64,000 bases of DNA from Drosophila persimilis (GCF_003286085.1 NW_020825298.1:2418001-2482000), one strand, 5' to 3'. Positions 11,482-25,605 are shown, numbered from the stretch's first letter. Numbers and translations: made by a program. The notes: generated by a model from the sequence alone, not told the origin.

Positions 11482-12378
11482 GTATAGATTTACGAGTGTA
11501 TTGTGCCAGAGCCCTCTCTCCGCTCCGATTTTACGGGTGTACTATATTTTATGGGCGGCTTTTATGTCTCCACTCGCTGTTGCCTTGACCTTTGGCCCCC
11601 TCGTGCCCGATTAGGGCCAACTAAAATTATAATGGACAGCAACTAATTTTGATTTAGTTAATTGTTTGGCATTTAAATTTGTTTCGCCTGATTTTGACTC
11701 TAATTGAAAAATAATAAATAATGTAATTGCACTGCAAAAGTTAATTAAATGGAATAATTAAAATAAATATTGTGCCCTATGACGGGGATAAGAAAATAAT
11801 AGTTTTAAAAATAAACCATGTAATGGTCGTTTAATGTAATTAGTGGATGGATGGACACGCTTCTGTAGAATGTCTGAAATTACAAATTACTATAATTATT
11901 TACTCCATTCCATTAACCATGAAGCCAGGACATCATTGACACATCCTTCAGTGGCATTCAAATCATTTCAATCGTCAACGGCACACCCCATGGCGCCTCA
12001 TTACACAATGTTTCGCATTTTGCTGTCTATTGACTGGTCTATGGAATTGTTTAATTATAATACTGCCTGCAGGAATAATCGAATGTCGGCTGCACACAGT
12101 CCACAGTGGTAACCGATGCCTATTTATTAGCGCCCATTGCAGGCACTCGTTCGTACGAGTGGGCGAGGGGGGGTGTGGCGTAAGCTTGCATGTGGCATTC
12201 AAATTTATTCAAAACAATTCTATTCAAATCGCAAAAAACTAATTCGAGGCACGTACTCTTCGAACAAGCAGCTTTTGCTAATAAAAAGCCACGTTTGGCC
12301 CTTTCCCCTCTCCCCTCTCCCCCTTCCCGGCTCTATGCTCATCTATTGTACATAGTAAATGTCCAATACACATGCGTC

Positions 12379-12393
12379 TGTGTGTGTGTGTGT
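12379..12393. repeat. dinucleotide repeat (TG)n
   Basis: Short uninterrupted TG run. Confidence 0.85.
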
Positions 12394-13250
12394 TTGGTTT
12401 ATATTTGTAGTTTAGTTTTTGCCAGCGATTCACAATATCGTAGTCCTCTACGGGCAAACGCCCATTTCCATGCGGGAGTTAACGAGAATATTTTCCATAC
12501 TGCCCAGCAAATTATAACATGTTTGCATGTGTTCGTTCGAGTATTGCTAGTGTTTTTCATACTCTCTCAGAAGGTATTACGATATTGAGAAAATGTTTGC
12601 CATGCAAAGACAGCGCCACTGCAGATGCTCCACCATTCATTGGAAGGTCGTTTATAGAAGTGTCTTGAGGAGTCTTGGAGAGCAGTTCCTTGTATATTCA
12701 ACCCTGCACGACCTATGTCTCTGGCAGAGTATCTTCTATTTCGATTCACAAATGTATCTGCCTTTTCCCTGTCTGCCTCCCATTACGAGTATTGGCTCTG
12801 AGGGCACATTGTTGTAATTATGTTTAATTTTATTGCTGCCCTCAGACACTCGTATACATTTCGTTGTGATTATTCGGATTGTTCCCTTTTTTTGGCTCTC
12901 GGTTAGCCGCTAATTGTAAAGGGTATGCCGGGCGTTTCGCTGATTGGATCGGTTTGTGCCCAAATTAATTTGTGTTTCGGCGAACCAATATTTTCTTAGT
13001 TGCACAAACTAATTTCATATTCAATCAATTTTCAACATGTGGCACCCAGAACGGGGCCAGACTTGCATTTGACATGAATGTTCCTCCTCAAACTGGCCAC
13101 GCCCACCGCAGGCCAATTGATATGTCCCCGGGGTGGGGGGTGGGGGTGAGAGGAATCCGCAAAAATCCACAGACAGCCGCTGGACCACTGACCAGAGTTG
13201 CCAAACGGCGCAAACATTTCTCTCGCTCGCTCTCCATCTTTTTTTTTCGT

Positions 13251-13268
13251 GTGGTGGTGGTGGTGGTG
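13251..13268. repeat. trinucleotide repeat (GTG)6
   Basis: Six copies. Read on the minus strand this gives a poly-His or poly-Thr run in unsupported frames. Confidence 0.9.
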
Positions 13269-13400
13269 CTGCTGCAGTAATTGAAGCAATAGAGGCCTCT
13301 CCACTCCAAACTCCACCCCCATCCCCACCGCCACGCCCACACATGGGAAATGCTATCAATATTGGCTGGCGAACACTTTTTAAAAGCCACGCCAACAGCT

Positions 13401-13420
13401 ACAGATACAGATACAGATAC
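13401..13420. repeat. hexanucleotide repeat (ACAGAT)3
   Basis: Three and a third copies of ACAGAT. Confidence 0.85.
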
Positions 13421-15140
13421 ATCCATCTGCCTGTGCGCGCGGGCATTCTTTTGGCATATCAATTTTCGCCCCAGATCGAAGGATATCTAAACGACACGCC
13501 GCTGTCGAGGAACACCATGTCACGCCGTCTCTGTGGTCGACATTTCTGGACGGAAAATGGAAATGGAAATTGGAAAATCGATGTGTTCGCGGGTCCCCCC
13601 TGGACGTGCCTCCACTAATTAGCAACTTAATTAGGAGCGAGCAAAAAACACTTTCCAAAGAAAACATTGTGCACTTTCAATAACAATAAGTATATAAATA
13701 TTGGCGGGGTTTTCTTGGCTCTCGCCTCAAAATACATAAATATGGGAGGCGTTAAAAGGCTTTTTCCATTAAATATGCATGAGAGTTGGCATAATTAAAT
13801 TATGCAAAGGCTGCGGCCGCGTGCCAAAACTTGTAATACTCTAATTTACTAACTGGCAAACGTTCAATAGCGAAAGTTTGTTTAGGCCGCCGAAATATGG
13901 CCGCGGCCCTTTGTAATAATTCAATTAAAACTTGGAAACTTATCTCCGAGCCGGAGATAGTTGAACAATTAATATCAACTGTCGGGCTGCCCGGATTCGG
14001 AGCCCACTCTCTCGGCATTCCCACGGCAGCAGCTCTTTCACTTTTCTCCAATTTCCACCACTTAAAGTGCGCCCAAGAAAAAAGGCACCGAAAGGCAGGG
14101 GGGGGGGAGAGGGGGGGCGTCCAGAAAAAGTGAGGAATTATGACTTTCGCAGCGGCAATGCGCCAAAAAGCTCGCTGCAGAGCCTCGTAAGTCAAAGAAG
14201 CCGACATCAATTCGGAGCTGCATGACTGACTGCACTAATAGCACTCGAAAGTGCGATCCCAACTTGGCAGCCACTCGAAACGGAATTGAGGAGAACTCAA
14301 ATTACACGCGACACTCGAAAAATTTATGCCCGAAAACTTGGGTCAATAATTCTACTCGTTCAACGAAATTAAATTGCCAGCGCGGGGCCGCATCGCGGCG
14401 CTCTATAGAGATGGCCCTGCTAATCCATTGTTTGACTTGGCACATTTGTCAGATGTGCCACTCCCACTCCCACGCCCACTCTGACTCCAAGGGGCAGGGG
14501 AGGCTTGCAACTTTATTCACGACTTGAGAGCCTGAAGCCATTCACGACTCCACACAGCAGCGAAGCCATCGTTTGACATCAAACCAAACGAAAACAAAAC
14601 TCGTGGAAAGAAGAAACGGGAGTCCCCTGCCTTGGCAAAAATATTTCCAAATAAAATGGTCGCAATGTGCCGGAAGTAAGTCGCAACTCCGGGGAGAGGA
14701 CGGACACAGTTCCTGGGGGAAATACATTAAGCTAAGCAGTGTGCTCCAGCGAGGGCACCGACTCCAGTGCTAGTGGAGCCACTAGTGGAGCTCCTGCTGC
14801 ATTTGTATGCAATTTGCGTTCCATCTTTGCCCTTTGTCTTCGCCGAGACGACCCGACACGACACTCCTTGGCCCTTCCGCCATTGTCTCTGTCAGTGTCT
14901 GACATCATTTCTGCACTTTGAATGCATAATTCGCCTAATCTTATTAAATGATCGGCAAATAGAGAAAATAGAAAATCGTACTTCTGCAGAGAAGCTATTT
15001 TTTAGATAAGGATAAGCTCTCAAACAGAGACTTTGTTCTGTTGGCAGCCCCTAAGACTTCAACTTAAAGCCCAATCGGCTGTGCCCATTCGACGGCATAT
15101 TAAGCTAATTTTAAAATCAATTCCGAGCAATAGCCAGGCC

Positions 15141-15168
15141 CCAGAGCAGGCCAGAGCAGGCCAGAGCG
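15141..15168. repeat. decanucleotide repeat (CCAGAGCAGG)
   Basis: Two perfect copies of CCAGAGCAGG and a third that diverges at the end. Confidence 0.85.
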
Positions 15169-16230
15169 GACCTGACAGACCACACATTCCACTAAATTGG
15201 TTAACCATTGTTTGGCTTATATCCTGTCAGGTTCTGGGCCTGGGGCAACAATCTCCTGAGCTACAAGAGACCATCTCGGTTACAGAGATGCTTCTACGCC
15301 CCCCCACCCACCCCCCACGGAACCCCCTAAACTATTCCGCCCCTAAAACAGTTTTCCTCCGCCCAACCACTCACACAGATGGGGGAGCAGAATGATTATG
15401 ACTGACATTGCCTGTCCCCGTGCGGGGCTGCCCAGCTGCCCAGCTGCCTAAGACCTGAAAAGCCAGAGTGGTCTTCTGTTTGTGTAAAAACAATTTCTCT
15501 GGTCCCATATCTGGGGCCTCCGGGGCTCTTAAGTGACGAAATATCAAAACCCAAAACGGGTTGTCAAGCGAAGCAGAAGCCCAGACAATAGGAAGTCGGG
15601 GGGCGGTGGCGGTGGGGGCTCCAACTAATGAGTGTGGGGGATGGAGGCCTGGTGTCGGGTCATTCAAATGAGATCCATTCAGCTGTCGCCTACGTGTACA
15701 TGTTGGCTCTGGCTCTGGCTCTGCTTCTGACTCCCCCTCTGGCAGGACAGCCTGCCTCCGAGATGAGCCTCAAATCGAGCGTGAATACTTTTTTGGCCAG
15801 GCTCTTGCCTGTTTGGCTGCTGGCTGTCGGCGGTGCCCGAAACAAAGCATGCGAAAATGTCAGATAAATATTTCAAGGGGCGTATACACTCCTCGTCCAA
15901 CGAGTACACTCGCTCGCACTCGATTCCCCGGCCTGCCTGGCAGTCATTCAAACTTCACTTGCAGATTTACTGCCGGCTGCCAGGAGTCAGCTTAGTTTAG
16001 TCACTGCCAAGACAGACCTCAAGGCTGCCAGATATATATACATATATGTGCATGTATTTTAATTAAGATGTCTGCAGAAAACAAGTGTTGATGCTTCCAA
16101 TTAGACATAGTTACAATTAAACAAACAGCACAAAAGGCATTTGTCAGCTGCAAACAACAACAGCAACGACAGCAACAGCAATAAAATATGCAATTATTTT
16201 GGGGGAAATGCTCTCGAGCAGTACAGAGCC

Positions 16231-16254
16231 ACTGGGACTGGGACTGGGACTGGG
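16231..16254. repeat. hexanucleotide repeat (ACTGGG)4
   Basis: Four perfect copies. Confidence 0.9.
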
Positions 16255-17093
16255 AGATGGAGCTGCCAGCCAGCTACCGAAATTTGCACAATAATCGTAA
16301 CAATAATTGCATTTAAAGCAAAGCCAAATATGTTGAGACACCGCACGACACCGCAAAATATGCAAGAAATCCCTCGAGTCCTGAAAGGCATCCGCCAGCC
16401 CCTGCCACTGCGTGGAGCCTCGTGTTGCTTTTAATTATATTTTATGGAAATGGGAAATAGGAAATGGAAAAACTGCCTTGTTCCGACTGCTGCTGACAAG
16501 TCATCTTTACAGCAGAAACAATTCCCCAAAAAATACTCGTATGTTTCTCTGCATTTCCACAATGCCCGAACAGGTGTTGGTTTGACCAACTCTCTGCCAG
16601 AATGCAAATTGCTGACAAATTTCCCAATATCACTCCCCCGGGGAATCCAGGCATGCTGCCCCCTATTATACATGCGCTTTCAACTGCACGGAAACTAGTT
16701 TTTCATGACTTATAAATGCCTTCCCAGAATAAGGTTTAGCTTTTGATGCCTGCCCGGCTCTGGGCAAGGAGTAAAATATAATTATTATCGCCCCCCCAAT
16801 GAATATCCTTCAACAGAAATGCCTGTTCTGGCTTAGTTTCCCATGAAATTTATACCAAAAATATTTTTTAATAAAATAAATGAATATTTATGGCTGAGCA
16901 AATGGAGTTGGCTTGATTTTACTGGCTTCCGAATCTGTTGATGTTCCCCCCAAAAAACACACAACTTTTGTGCAGTTTTTCTGTTTTGTGGCAAATAGGT
17001 TTCAGATTTTCCGATTTGCACAGATTTTGCGGCTCACTCGGGGGAACTCGGACCAGAGAGCATTTTGTCGTTGAAGGGAAGTGCATTCTATTG

Positions 17094-17115
17094 GGCTCTG
17101 GCTCTGGCTCTGGCT
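17094..17115. repeat. hexanucleotide repeat (GGCTCT)3
   Basis: Three perfect copies plus a partial one. Confidence 0.9.
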
Positions 17116-18189
17116 GGCAGAGGAGTAATTGCACAGCACAGCCAGTCAAAGGAAACAATTTTGCACTCTTTCTGTTTATTTAGCTAGGCAAATAGCATCG
17201 AATCAAACTCAAATGTGGATTAAAGATTATTGGCAGCAAGTTTTCGTGCCTCATCGGAGCAAACATCATCAGATGTGCTCCTGTGTTTGCTCAAAGGAGA
17301 AAGTTGTGTGGCAAAAGTAATCAACAGGCGGGAGCCCAAACAAAGTTTACTCAATATTATTCCTCAATAAATTTCTTAAAATAAAGCAAATGAAAATATG
17401 ATTTGCATTAAATTTCCACGAAAATATCCTCCTCTAGCTAAACATTTCCCTTGGAACTTTCCATGCCGTTAGGAGTGCGTGACATGATGCAAAAAGTTGT
17501 GACAGTTGCCAGGCAGCCACCGCCACCGCCACCGCCAGTGCCGTGCCTCCAGGAGTAAGCCCCGTTAACGCCTTGACACAAACTGTCAGATAACGATGAC
17601 GATGCCAATAATGTTGATGCCTTTTTCGGCGACTCTGTTCGATGTCGCCTGGCTGTTTAAAACGCTGTTTACGACTCTCTCTGCCTCTCTCTCTGTCGCT
17701 CTGTCGCGGCGTGTGTGCTGATGTGTGGGCCTGTGAAATTGGATTCGAGCGACAATTGACAAAAGTTGCCACCCCTCCGGCCCCCCTGCCCCGAAAAGCT
17801 GTCAATCAGAGGGCAAACTTCAGACTCCGCCAACAACATAAGCGACACCATCGACCCAGGACTGAGCCGAGGCTGAGCAGCCACTGTTGACACTCGCGAT
17901 AATGATGTCAAGCGTGTTGTACTTAACAAACGCCACTTAAATGTAACGAATACGGTACGGTGCCACATGCCACATGCCACCAGCCATAGAGATCTCTTCG
18001 ACTGCGGGCCCCAGCGATTAACGCCCCAGTGGCGTGAATGGAAATAACTTTTTTCCCATCGACTGTTCCACTGTTTGGCGGCTATTGAGCCCGAAAATTG
18101 CCATTTAAATGGCCTTTTTCCAGTGCAAAGTCACGGAGCTATGATTTATTATATCCACTTGTTGATCTCTTTTTGTTTGGGGGATCACC

Positions 18190-18207
18190 GATGATGATGA
18201 TGATGAT
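18190..18207. repeat. trinucleotide repeat (GAT)6
   Basis: Six perfect copies. Confidence 0.9.
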
Positions 18208-18564
18208 ATGAGCATCTTCTTTGGAGCATAATTTGAAAGAAAGTCTGGGAGTGACTCGGTTTTCTCCAAGGGAAACGAAAAGCCAAATCTCAGCTTTAAC
18301 ATTCATGAATGGAATAAAACCAAAATACAATATAACACGGAAAAAGTGATAAACATTCGGCAGACATTATCAAACAGATGTTGCCACTTCCCAGTGCGGC
18401 AGGTGGCAGGAGGCAGGAGGCAGGAACCCAAAGTGAAGACGTGCTCGACGAGTTCGGGTGGCCCGATGATTACCCCAACCGAAAATAAAATAAAGAAGTG
18501 TATAAAACACGAAGTCAAAGGTATTCCATCCCCACAAGTGGCAACATATGTGGCTGAAGCACGG

Positions 18565-18608
18565 CACAGCCACTGCCACAGCCACAGCCACTGCCACAGC
18601 CACAGCCA
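18565..18608. repeat. hexanucleotide repeat CCACAG/CCACTG
   Basis: About seven hexamers alternating between CCACAG and CCACTG, giving a mixed higher-order pattern. Read in reverse it gives an Ala-Val run in an unsupported frame. Confidence 0.85.
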
Positions 18609-20942
18609 TTTATTGACACAAGATTGTCAAAACGTACCTGAGCCAATGGAGGACGAACACGTTTCGGAGCACTCCCCGGGACTGGGACCGGGACCGGGAC
18701 CAGGTCGACGTCGACATCAATTCAATTAAAATGGAGCACTTAATTTTATGCCAAGTTCGCCGCACTCAAAACTCTACCCTCCACAGCCGTAGCCGGGTAT
18801 CCGGGTAGCCGGGCGCCCGGGTACTACCTCGGTACGGGCATGATTCCGGGTCGATGGCAAATCAAAAAGGAATCGCGCAGGCAGCTTGTCTGAGTGTGTC
18901 CTGAAGGGTGTCCTGGAGGACTGGAGCAGGAGCTGGAGCTGGTTTCGGTGGTAAGCTTGTGCCGTGCATGCGATATGAGTCAATAATATTGTAACAGCTG
19001 TCTGTTTGGATCCCTCTGGTCCCACCTGCTCCGTCCCCCCTCCTCGTGGGCTGCCAATTTCAAATGGAAATTTAAATGTACGACTACCCAAGGCAAAGCA
19101 ACGGTAAGCAAACACAAACACCAGGACACCAGGACACCGGGAGACCGGGAGACTGCGGACAAGGACGAGTACACGGACCAGAACACGCACTCAGCCATGG
19201 GCGAATGGGTTTTCGGGAATGAGTCTGTATGCAAAATGGCTGATAATCAAAAGTACCGCTCACTATTTGACAGTTGATTTGGCAGGAAACGAGTGCATCA
19301 CAATGAGGCAGGAGGACTTGCGCCTGGACCTGGACCTGGATCTGGTGCTGCAGCACTCAACGCTGCGTATACGTAATATTTGAAGAGCCATCAATGCAAA
19401 AAATGGTGAATCAGTGTTTTTACTGGTTTTATTATTTGCACATTTGCACCGAAAACTCATTCGCATCTGCTTTTCCTCCAACGAATGTGGAAAATACCAA
19501 AAACCGAATGAAATCGCACAACAAAAAGGAACAGCAAGGAGAGACAGTGTGTCCTGCTGGCGGATGGTCTATGAAAAAACCATTTAACTCTCACACTGTG
19601 CACTCGCAGGCAAAACCGGCACACCGCACACATTAAACATAGGCAAACACAGGCAGAGGACACTCGCCCAGGAGCTGTGAGGGGAGAGGGGGAAGCAGGA
19701 GTCACACGCTCGACAAAATGCGAATTTGTGGCCTGGCCCCCGGCAGACATCCTCTGCCCCAATTCGAAACAGAAGGGAATATGCCCCAGTTGAATGTACT
19801 ATTTTGTTGCACACATAATTAAAACGAGATCAAGAGGACTGGCACCTGCCATGGCATTTGTTTGGGATGATTCCTCAATGATTTTGGTTATTAATCCATT
19901 CCTGACTGTTAATTGTAATTGCCTTTAATCTTGTTTATTTGAATTTTAAACCACTTCATTCATTAGTTTTCTATTGAATTCCATCGCAGTACGAATATTT
20001 TCTGTATTTGCCACTCACATGATGGTATCCTATGGTATGATCCTTGGCTTAGCCTCTCCCCATTCCGTCTGGCTCCAAAGCCCATTCTACAAGCCACAGT
20101 TCTGGTACTCCAACTCGCATTTAATCTGATTACCTAGTCACTTGGTTAATTCCCATTAATGTCAGAGCATCTCAAGTGCGTTTATCACATTATGTAGAGC
20201 TTCCTTTTCCTGAATTCCACCTCTCCGTCTCTCTGTCTGGCTTATCCTCTCTCCCGTCTGCAGAATCTTCTTTGTCGCATTTTTGCTTTATTTTTTTTTT
20301 TTAACTTCCGAAACTACTTTTGTCTCTCTGTGTCTCTGTCTCTCTGGTTTCCGCCTCACCTCAACCAAAAACAAAATGAGAGTTAGGAAATTCGACTCGA
20401 AAATTCGTAGTTTCGTAGAGCAATTATATGGCAAAAGAATCTCCGTTTAAGACGGCACAAGCTGCCGGGGAAAACACACGACAATTTGTTTTCTGTGTGC
20501 GTGTGCACATTGTGGGGAGGGCGGAGGGGGGAGGGGGGAGGGAGGAGCGAGGAGCAGCACCAGAGATTCTCGCTGGGAGATAGGGAGAGGGCAGCAGCGC
20601 GAATTCCCTTTTAATTGGCGCTAATTAAAATTAAAAGCTGCACGAAATTGAATATGAGGCTGGCTTCCGAGTCCCCCCTCCCTCCCCGCCCCCCATTTCC
20701 AGACTCTATCAAGCAACCAAAACTGTTATTACTTGCTTGTGCTGATGTGGCAGTATTCCCCCCCCTACCACCGAACCACCCCGGAATCCCCGAAACTTTC
20801 CATTTCGCCAAAAGCATTTTGTAATTGCTGTTGTTGTACTTGTATTTTTAATTGCTGTTTGCTGTGGCGTCCGTAAAGTTTTGTCGCTAATTTGTTGCGC
20901 CATTTGCACGCAGAGTGGAAGTCGCTCTCACACAGATACGCG

Positions 20943-20963
20943 CACACACACACACACACACAC
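20943..20963. repeat. dinucleotide repeat (CA)n
   Basis: Uninterrupted CA run flanked by CGCA and CGCG. Confidence 0.9.
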
Positions 20964-21781
20964 GCGTACATGCGGAAGCAAACACGCATCCAGTGCTGCA
21001 GTCAACCGGAACCGGAGACCCCAGGCTTCGCCGTGTTCGAGTATGTGTGTGTGCCCTGCAGCTGTTTAGTGCCAAGAAATTGAATTGAATTGAATTGACG
21101 GCGGCCATGTGCATAAAAGTTGACTCTCGTTCGCCTTTTCATGGCCACGCCCCGAGAAAAAAGTTTGGAGTACAAGTTTAATGACTTTTTGGTGGACTTA
21201 TCGCCAATGGCTGGCCACAGAGCCGCACAAGCGACATGTGATTGCTGCACACAAATTCGAGTGAAAGTTTGCCAGAAATAAGCCAAACCGTTGCCAGAGG
21301 AACGTTGCACCAACAAATGGGCCAGAGAAATGCCGTTGAGTGGTATTGGATGTGCATGTAAAGTGTCTGCCGAGTGCGTTTCAATGGAATACACTTCGAG
21401 TGGAAGCAAATCAATGATGAAAAGATGAAAGTAAACGGCTTGGCATGGCAGGAGAATGGGGATACAAAGGAGTTTAAGGAGGCCAACAGCTTCAATGGCC
21501 AAAGGATTCAAGAAGTTGCCAAAAACGCAAGCATCCGCGATTCGTTTGCCAGACACCTTCTAGGTGGCATATCTCATTTAAATGGGTCCCATTTTTGTCC
21601 ACTTCTTAATCAGAGCACATCTAGTAGACGTCTGCCACCTACGGCTGTTTACTCAGATTAAAAAACAAACGGAGAGAACGAGTCAGTCGTAACGTAAGCC
21701 GCCAGAAGCAAACTTTAAGCTTAAGCTGTTTATATTATTTTTCAATTTCAGAACCTGGCAAAAAAGGGTTCGATAAAGCGG

Positions 21782-22175
21782 CAGAGACAGAGATAGAGAG
21801 AGAGGGAGAGATAGAGAACTTTAAAACAAAAGAAAGAATATTGTCAATGCCAATCAGAATGTCAAAGTGCAACTTCTAAACCGGAATAGAAAGAGAGAGA
21901 GGGAGAGAGAGAGGGAGAAGGATAAATAAAAAATGAAGGAGCGGGTGTGCTGGGGGCCAAATGATAAAACCTAACCAAGCAGCAAATGCGGCAAATAGGA
22001 TTAAAGCCAATCTTCTACAGCAGTCCCGGCCGTCGGGGGATATACATAGGTATTAACAAATATGTAAGCTTCGTGTTGGGGAACTGCAAAAAAGGTGCGC
22101 ATCCATTCCATTCCGACAACGAAAGAGAAAGAGAGAGAGAGAGAGTGACAGAGCGAAAGAGATGGGGCGAGAAAG
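21782..22175. promoter_or_regulatory. cluster of GAGAG-rich tracts (possible GAGA-factor binding region)
   Basis: Three purine tracts lie within 400 bp: 21,782-21,817, 21,891-21,921 and 22,121-22,175. All are built from GAGAG runs on the plus strand. In Drosophila, GAGA factor (Trl) and CLAMP bind clustered GAGAG or GA-repeat sites at promoters, Polycomb response elements and, on the X, dosage-compensation entry sites. Only the motif cluster is seen. Function is inferred, and simple-repeat expansion is an alternative. Confidence 0.3.
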
Positions 22176-23237
22176 TCAAACGTATGTTCTAGAACTGCCA
22201 GGAATTTACAGTTAACGAAGCATGAAGTGGAGTTAGAAGCGGGACAAAAGGCAAGTAGGGGGGGGGGCACGGGGCAGATGGCCCCACCGCCAGATAAAGG
22301 AATTCAATCGAAGCTACCAAGTTGACAGACTGGAGCGTGGCAAATATTTGGGAACCAGAAGCAGAAGCAGACGCAACAGCAACAAAACGAATGACAGGAA
22401 AACCAAAACCCAATCGGAGACCAAAGTGCAAATATTGCCTGGGAAACGCTTTGCTGTTTGATTTCCACAGCCATGAGATTATCATCAGAAAACCATTAGA
22501 ATTTTTATTGAATTCCGCACGCATACAATGCCCACGCTCACGCCTTGTACTCCTTCCCTTTCCGGGTTATCCAGCAAACCCGATACCACCAGCCAGTCAC
22601 CGCAAGGAGCTAGAGATGGGATACAGGTATGGGTGGAACAGAGAGCGATGGGATGGGAGGAGTTCCTGGGGGAACTAATCCACCAATCCGTGCCATTAAC
22701 ATGATTATCCCACATCACGATTACTCGATTTCCATTTCCGCTCACGCGCCCATCGCTATGACAAGTGTGCACACAGTCGATGCTTTCCTTTTCCTCCCCC
22801 CAATATTGACACACGCGAGCCAAACACCAGGACGAACAGCAACAACAACTAAGCCGCATTGAATTATGTGCCTCGGGCGGAGGGACAGAGAGGGACAGAG
22901 CGACCCACCCACCGGGAGACAGGCACCGACCGACCGGAGAGTATCCCAACACTTTCACGCGCATTTTCGTTAATCATTTGGGATTAGTTGCCCAAAACAA
23001 ACTTCCGCCTCGGCAACGGCATTGTTATTGGATTCGAATTGACTTTTGTGTTGGGCATTTCAATTAAATCACACGGAGGATACGAGGGGGGTCCGAGGAG
23101 GGTCCTTGCCGAGCGCCTGCCGCAGAGGGCCTGGTCCTGCAGACTGTGTCTGGCTGTCAGACACCGTCTGGTTAATCTTTTATAATTAAACTGATTTAGC
23201 CGCATTAGATACTCCGCATTGTAGGGATACATGGCCT

Positions 23238-23251
23238 GGGGGGGGGGGGGG
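23238..23251. repeat. mononucleotide run (G)14
   Basis: Fourteen consecutive G residues. The length may be unreliable in an assembly. Confidence 0.85.
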
Positions 23252-23430
23252 CCTTTGACTTGTTAGCATAATTACCCATTAATATCGTACATTCTCATTC
23301 ACGGCCTAATGCAAACAGATTGCCCACGTGGACACTTGCCGCAATTTACGGTGCTCACATTTAAACCCTAATTGAAATTTAGTTGTCCTTTTGCCGGAGG
23401 AGCTCATTTCCTTGGACTTAAATGAACCCG

Positions 23431-23506
23431 CAAATGCAAATGCAAATGCGAATTCAAATGGAAATGGAAATGCACTTGCACTTGCACTTGCCATTGCCAT
23501 TGCCAT
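23431..23506. repeat. chain of related hexamers CAAATG, CACTTG, CCATTG
   Basis: About 76 bp made of hexamers that change stepwise: CAAATG-type copies, then three CACTTG, then CCATTG copies. The period-6 phase is kept across the changes. In the plus-strand frame this gives Asn-Ala, Asn-Gly, Ala-Leu and Ala-Ile dipeptides, but the frame is short and unsupported. Confidence 0.85.
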
Positions 23507-24713
23507 GTCATGGAATACACAATCAGGCTTATTTGTGGACATGTTTCGGGTCAATCAAAGTAGGTCTTCCGTTGATTAATTCCATTGTGTGTGTGTTTAT
23601 GATCCCTTTGAGGAGTAACTATAAGTAGAATCCTCATCCTCCCCGTATAAATGTTTCTGTTTGATCCAAAAATACCTTTCCCCTGCAAATTAAAAGCAAA
23701 TATTAATAAATGAAATGCCATCCAACATCAATCTCAATTCTCTTACAATCCGACAGAAAATCTCTGTTGATGCGTTGACCATTTTGCAAATTAAATTTAT
23801 TAAAAGTTTACCCAAAACTGCCTCTTTATAATTTTTGTACAAACAATTCTTCATTCGAAAGCCGCAATGCAAATTTCAATTACAGAAAGCACGACTGGCA
23901 GATATATGGCCCAAAGACGATGGATTGAATGTGCCTTAAATTTATGGTACATTTAGTTGCCAAATGCAAAACAATCTCCAAGTTCAATGACATGCAAAGG
24001 CCAAGACCGAAAATCCGAAAAATATAGAAAAATGCAAAGGCCAGGACCTTCCAGTTGCACATGCATCTTCCTGGGAAGGAGCTCTCGAGTTGGCAACAAA
24101 ATTACCCAGACTAATTCAAGGGGCTTAGCCAGACAAGAGAGCGAGCAAAAGGAAATGATAAAATTGCCAAAATGTAAGCAAAATACTATATATGTGTATT
24201 CTATATGTAAAATTTAATCCACTCGGGAGCCCAAAAAGCAAAAGCCAGACTGGAGACTGGAGAAAGGAAGCGGCACTCTCCGGCTGAGCTTTCACTCGAG
24301 CATCGACAGCATTTTCAGTTGCTGGGAAATTTATTATCATATCGATATGCGTAATAACTTGGCAATAAAAATAAATCTCGGCCCAATGCCATAAATATAA
24401 AAACATCAGCGCAAATGCCTTATAAATAATATCGTTTACGAGTACTTCTTGCCTGATGGAAATGTTTGGATTTCAAATTCATTTTCCCGAATCGAAGCAA
24501 AAGTTAAAATAAACAAAAAACGAATCACAAATGAATTGGGGGTCGGAGGAATGGGCATTGGGGGGTAGCAATCATCATGGACCAATGCCCAGGCATGTTT
24601 ATTGAGCCAAAAATCTCGCAATTGAAGGCACAGAAAATTTGCCGCTAATATGAATATTGTCGTGAAACGGAAATGAACAAATGTTTTGAGCATTCCATGG
24701 CACCACCCACCCG

Positions 24714-24733
24714 CACTCCCACTCCCACTCCCA
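24714..24733. repeat. hexanucleotide repeat (CACTCC)3
   Basis: Three copies of CACTCC plus a partial one. Confidence 0.85.
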
Positions 24734-25605
24734 TCCCCGTATCCCCGTCTCCAGCAAAACCATCAGCAATGAAGCATGCGAGATTTCATAAGGAAACAAA
24801 ATGGAAAAGAAAAGACGCACAGCGATGAGGAAAATCGCATAGCGAGTGCCGGGGTAAATGTATTTCTTGTTGATTGCCTTGCCCCACGCCGCGTCACGAT
24901 ATTGATAGCATTGAAGGGGGGGGAGGGCCATGCGGGCGTTGCGGGGGCAAGGGCAGGACTCAGGGCAGCGGAACTTCAATTTCATTTGATGCAGAAAAAT
25001 TGCTGCCAATACGTAAGTGCTCAATGGTAAATGAAATAAATAAACGCTCGAATCCAATCCATGCTTCCACAGAGGATATTCGCAGCTCCTTGCATATGCC
25101 TCGGTTTTTGGGGCACTTTGTAAAAAATGATTGAAAAATTGCTTTTACTCTGGCATAAGCAAATTATCGCAGAGAATCCATGGGGTTCAGGACAGGTCAA
25201 GTGGCCGATAAGCTAACAAATGGGATTCCATGGCTAACTAACCGAAAGTAAACCATTTTAATGGCAACACTCTCACGTCGTCGGCCTCCTGGGCATCCGG
25301 TCGAATTATCTTGTGAGTTATTAATATACGAATGCAGAATTTTTGGCCACAGCTAAGCTGTCGGACAACCTACAGCCCCAGACACAAAACACATGTCATC
25401 GCACGCACAGATTGAACAGATTTCACAAGCGACGACATAATGCATGACTCTCACTCCGAGAGCACAAAGTACACAATATACTATATATGTGTGTATGGAT
25501 TTTACGAGTAAATATGTGTACAAGCAAAATATTGTTTGCTTGCATAGTGTTTGGAAAAGGGAATCCTGTCCTAGACATACGCGTGCACATATGTTGTCGG
25601 AGTCT

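Larger units (their letters stand above)
8104..13000. other. non-coding stretch, no gene recognised
   Basis: No supported exon. The stretch is rich in CA/GT tracts, listed separately. A GGTATATAAAGG at 10,791-10,802 resembles a TATA box, but no initiator or coding exon follows it. GCCATC hexamers occur at 7558-7580 and 8785-8807. Low-complexity AT-rich DNA fills 11,620-11,840. Confidence 0.55.
13001..20942. other. non-coding stretch, no gene recognised
   Basis: Many open frames here are artefacts of simple repeats, for example a His run from (GTG)n read in reverse and an Ala-Val run from CAC/CAG hexamers. None has a splice context or a domain. Repeats are listed separately. Confidence 0.55.

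Noticed and set aside
13032-13462. Three overlapping minus-strand frames with His or Thr runs
   Set aside because: The runs come from (GTG)6, and all three frames are open because of the GC-rich simple repeat.
21002-21556. 184-codon minus-strand frame
   Set aside because: No recognisable domain, and codon use does not differ from the background; about what chance allows in 64 kb.
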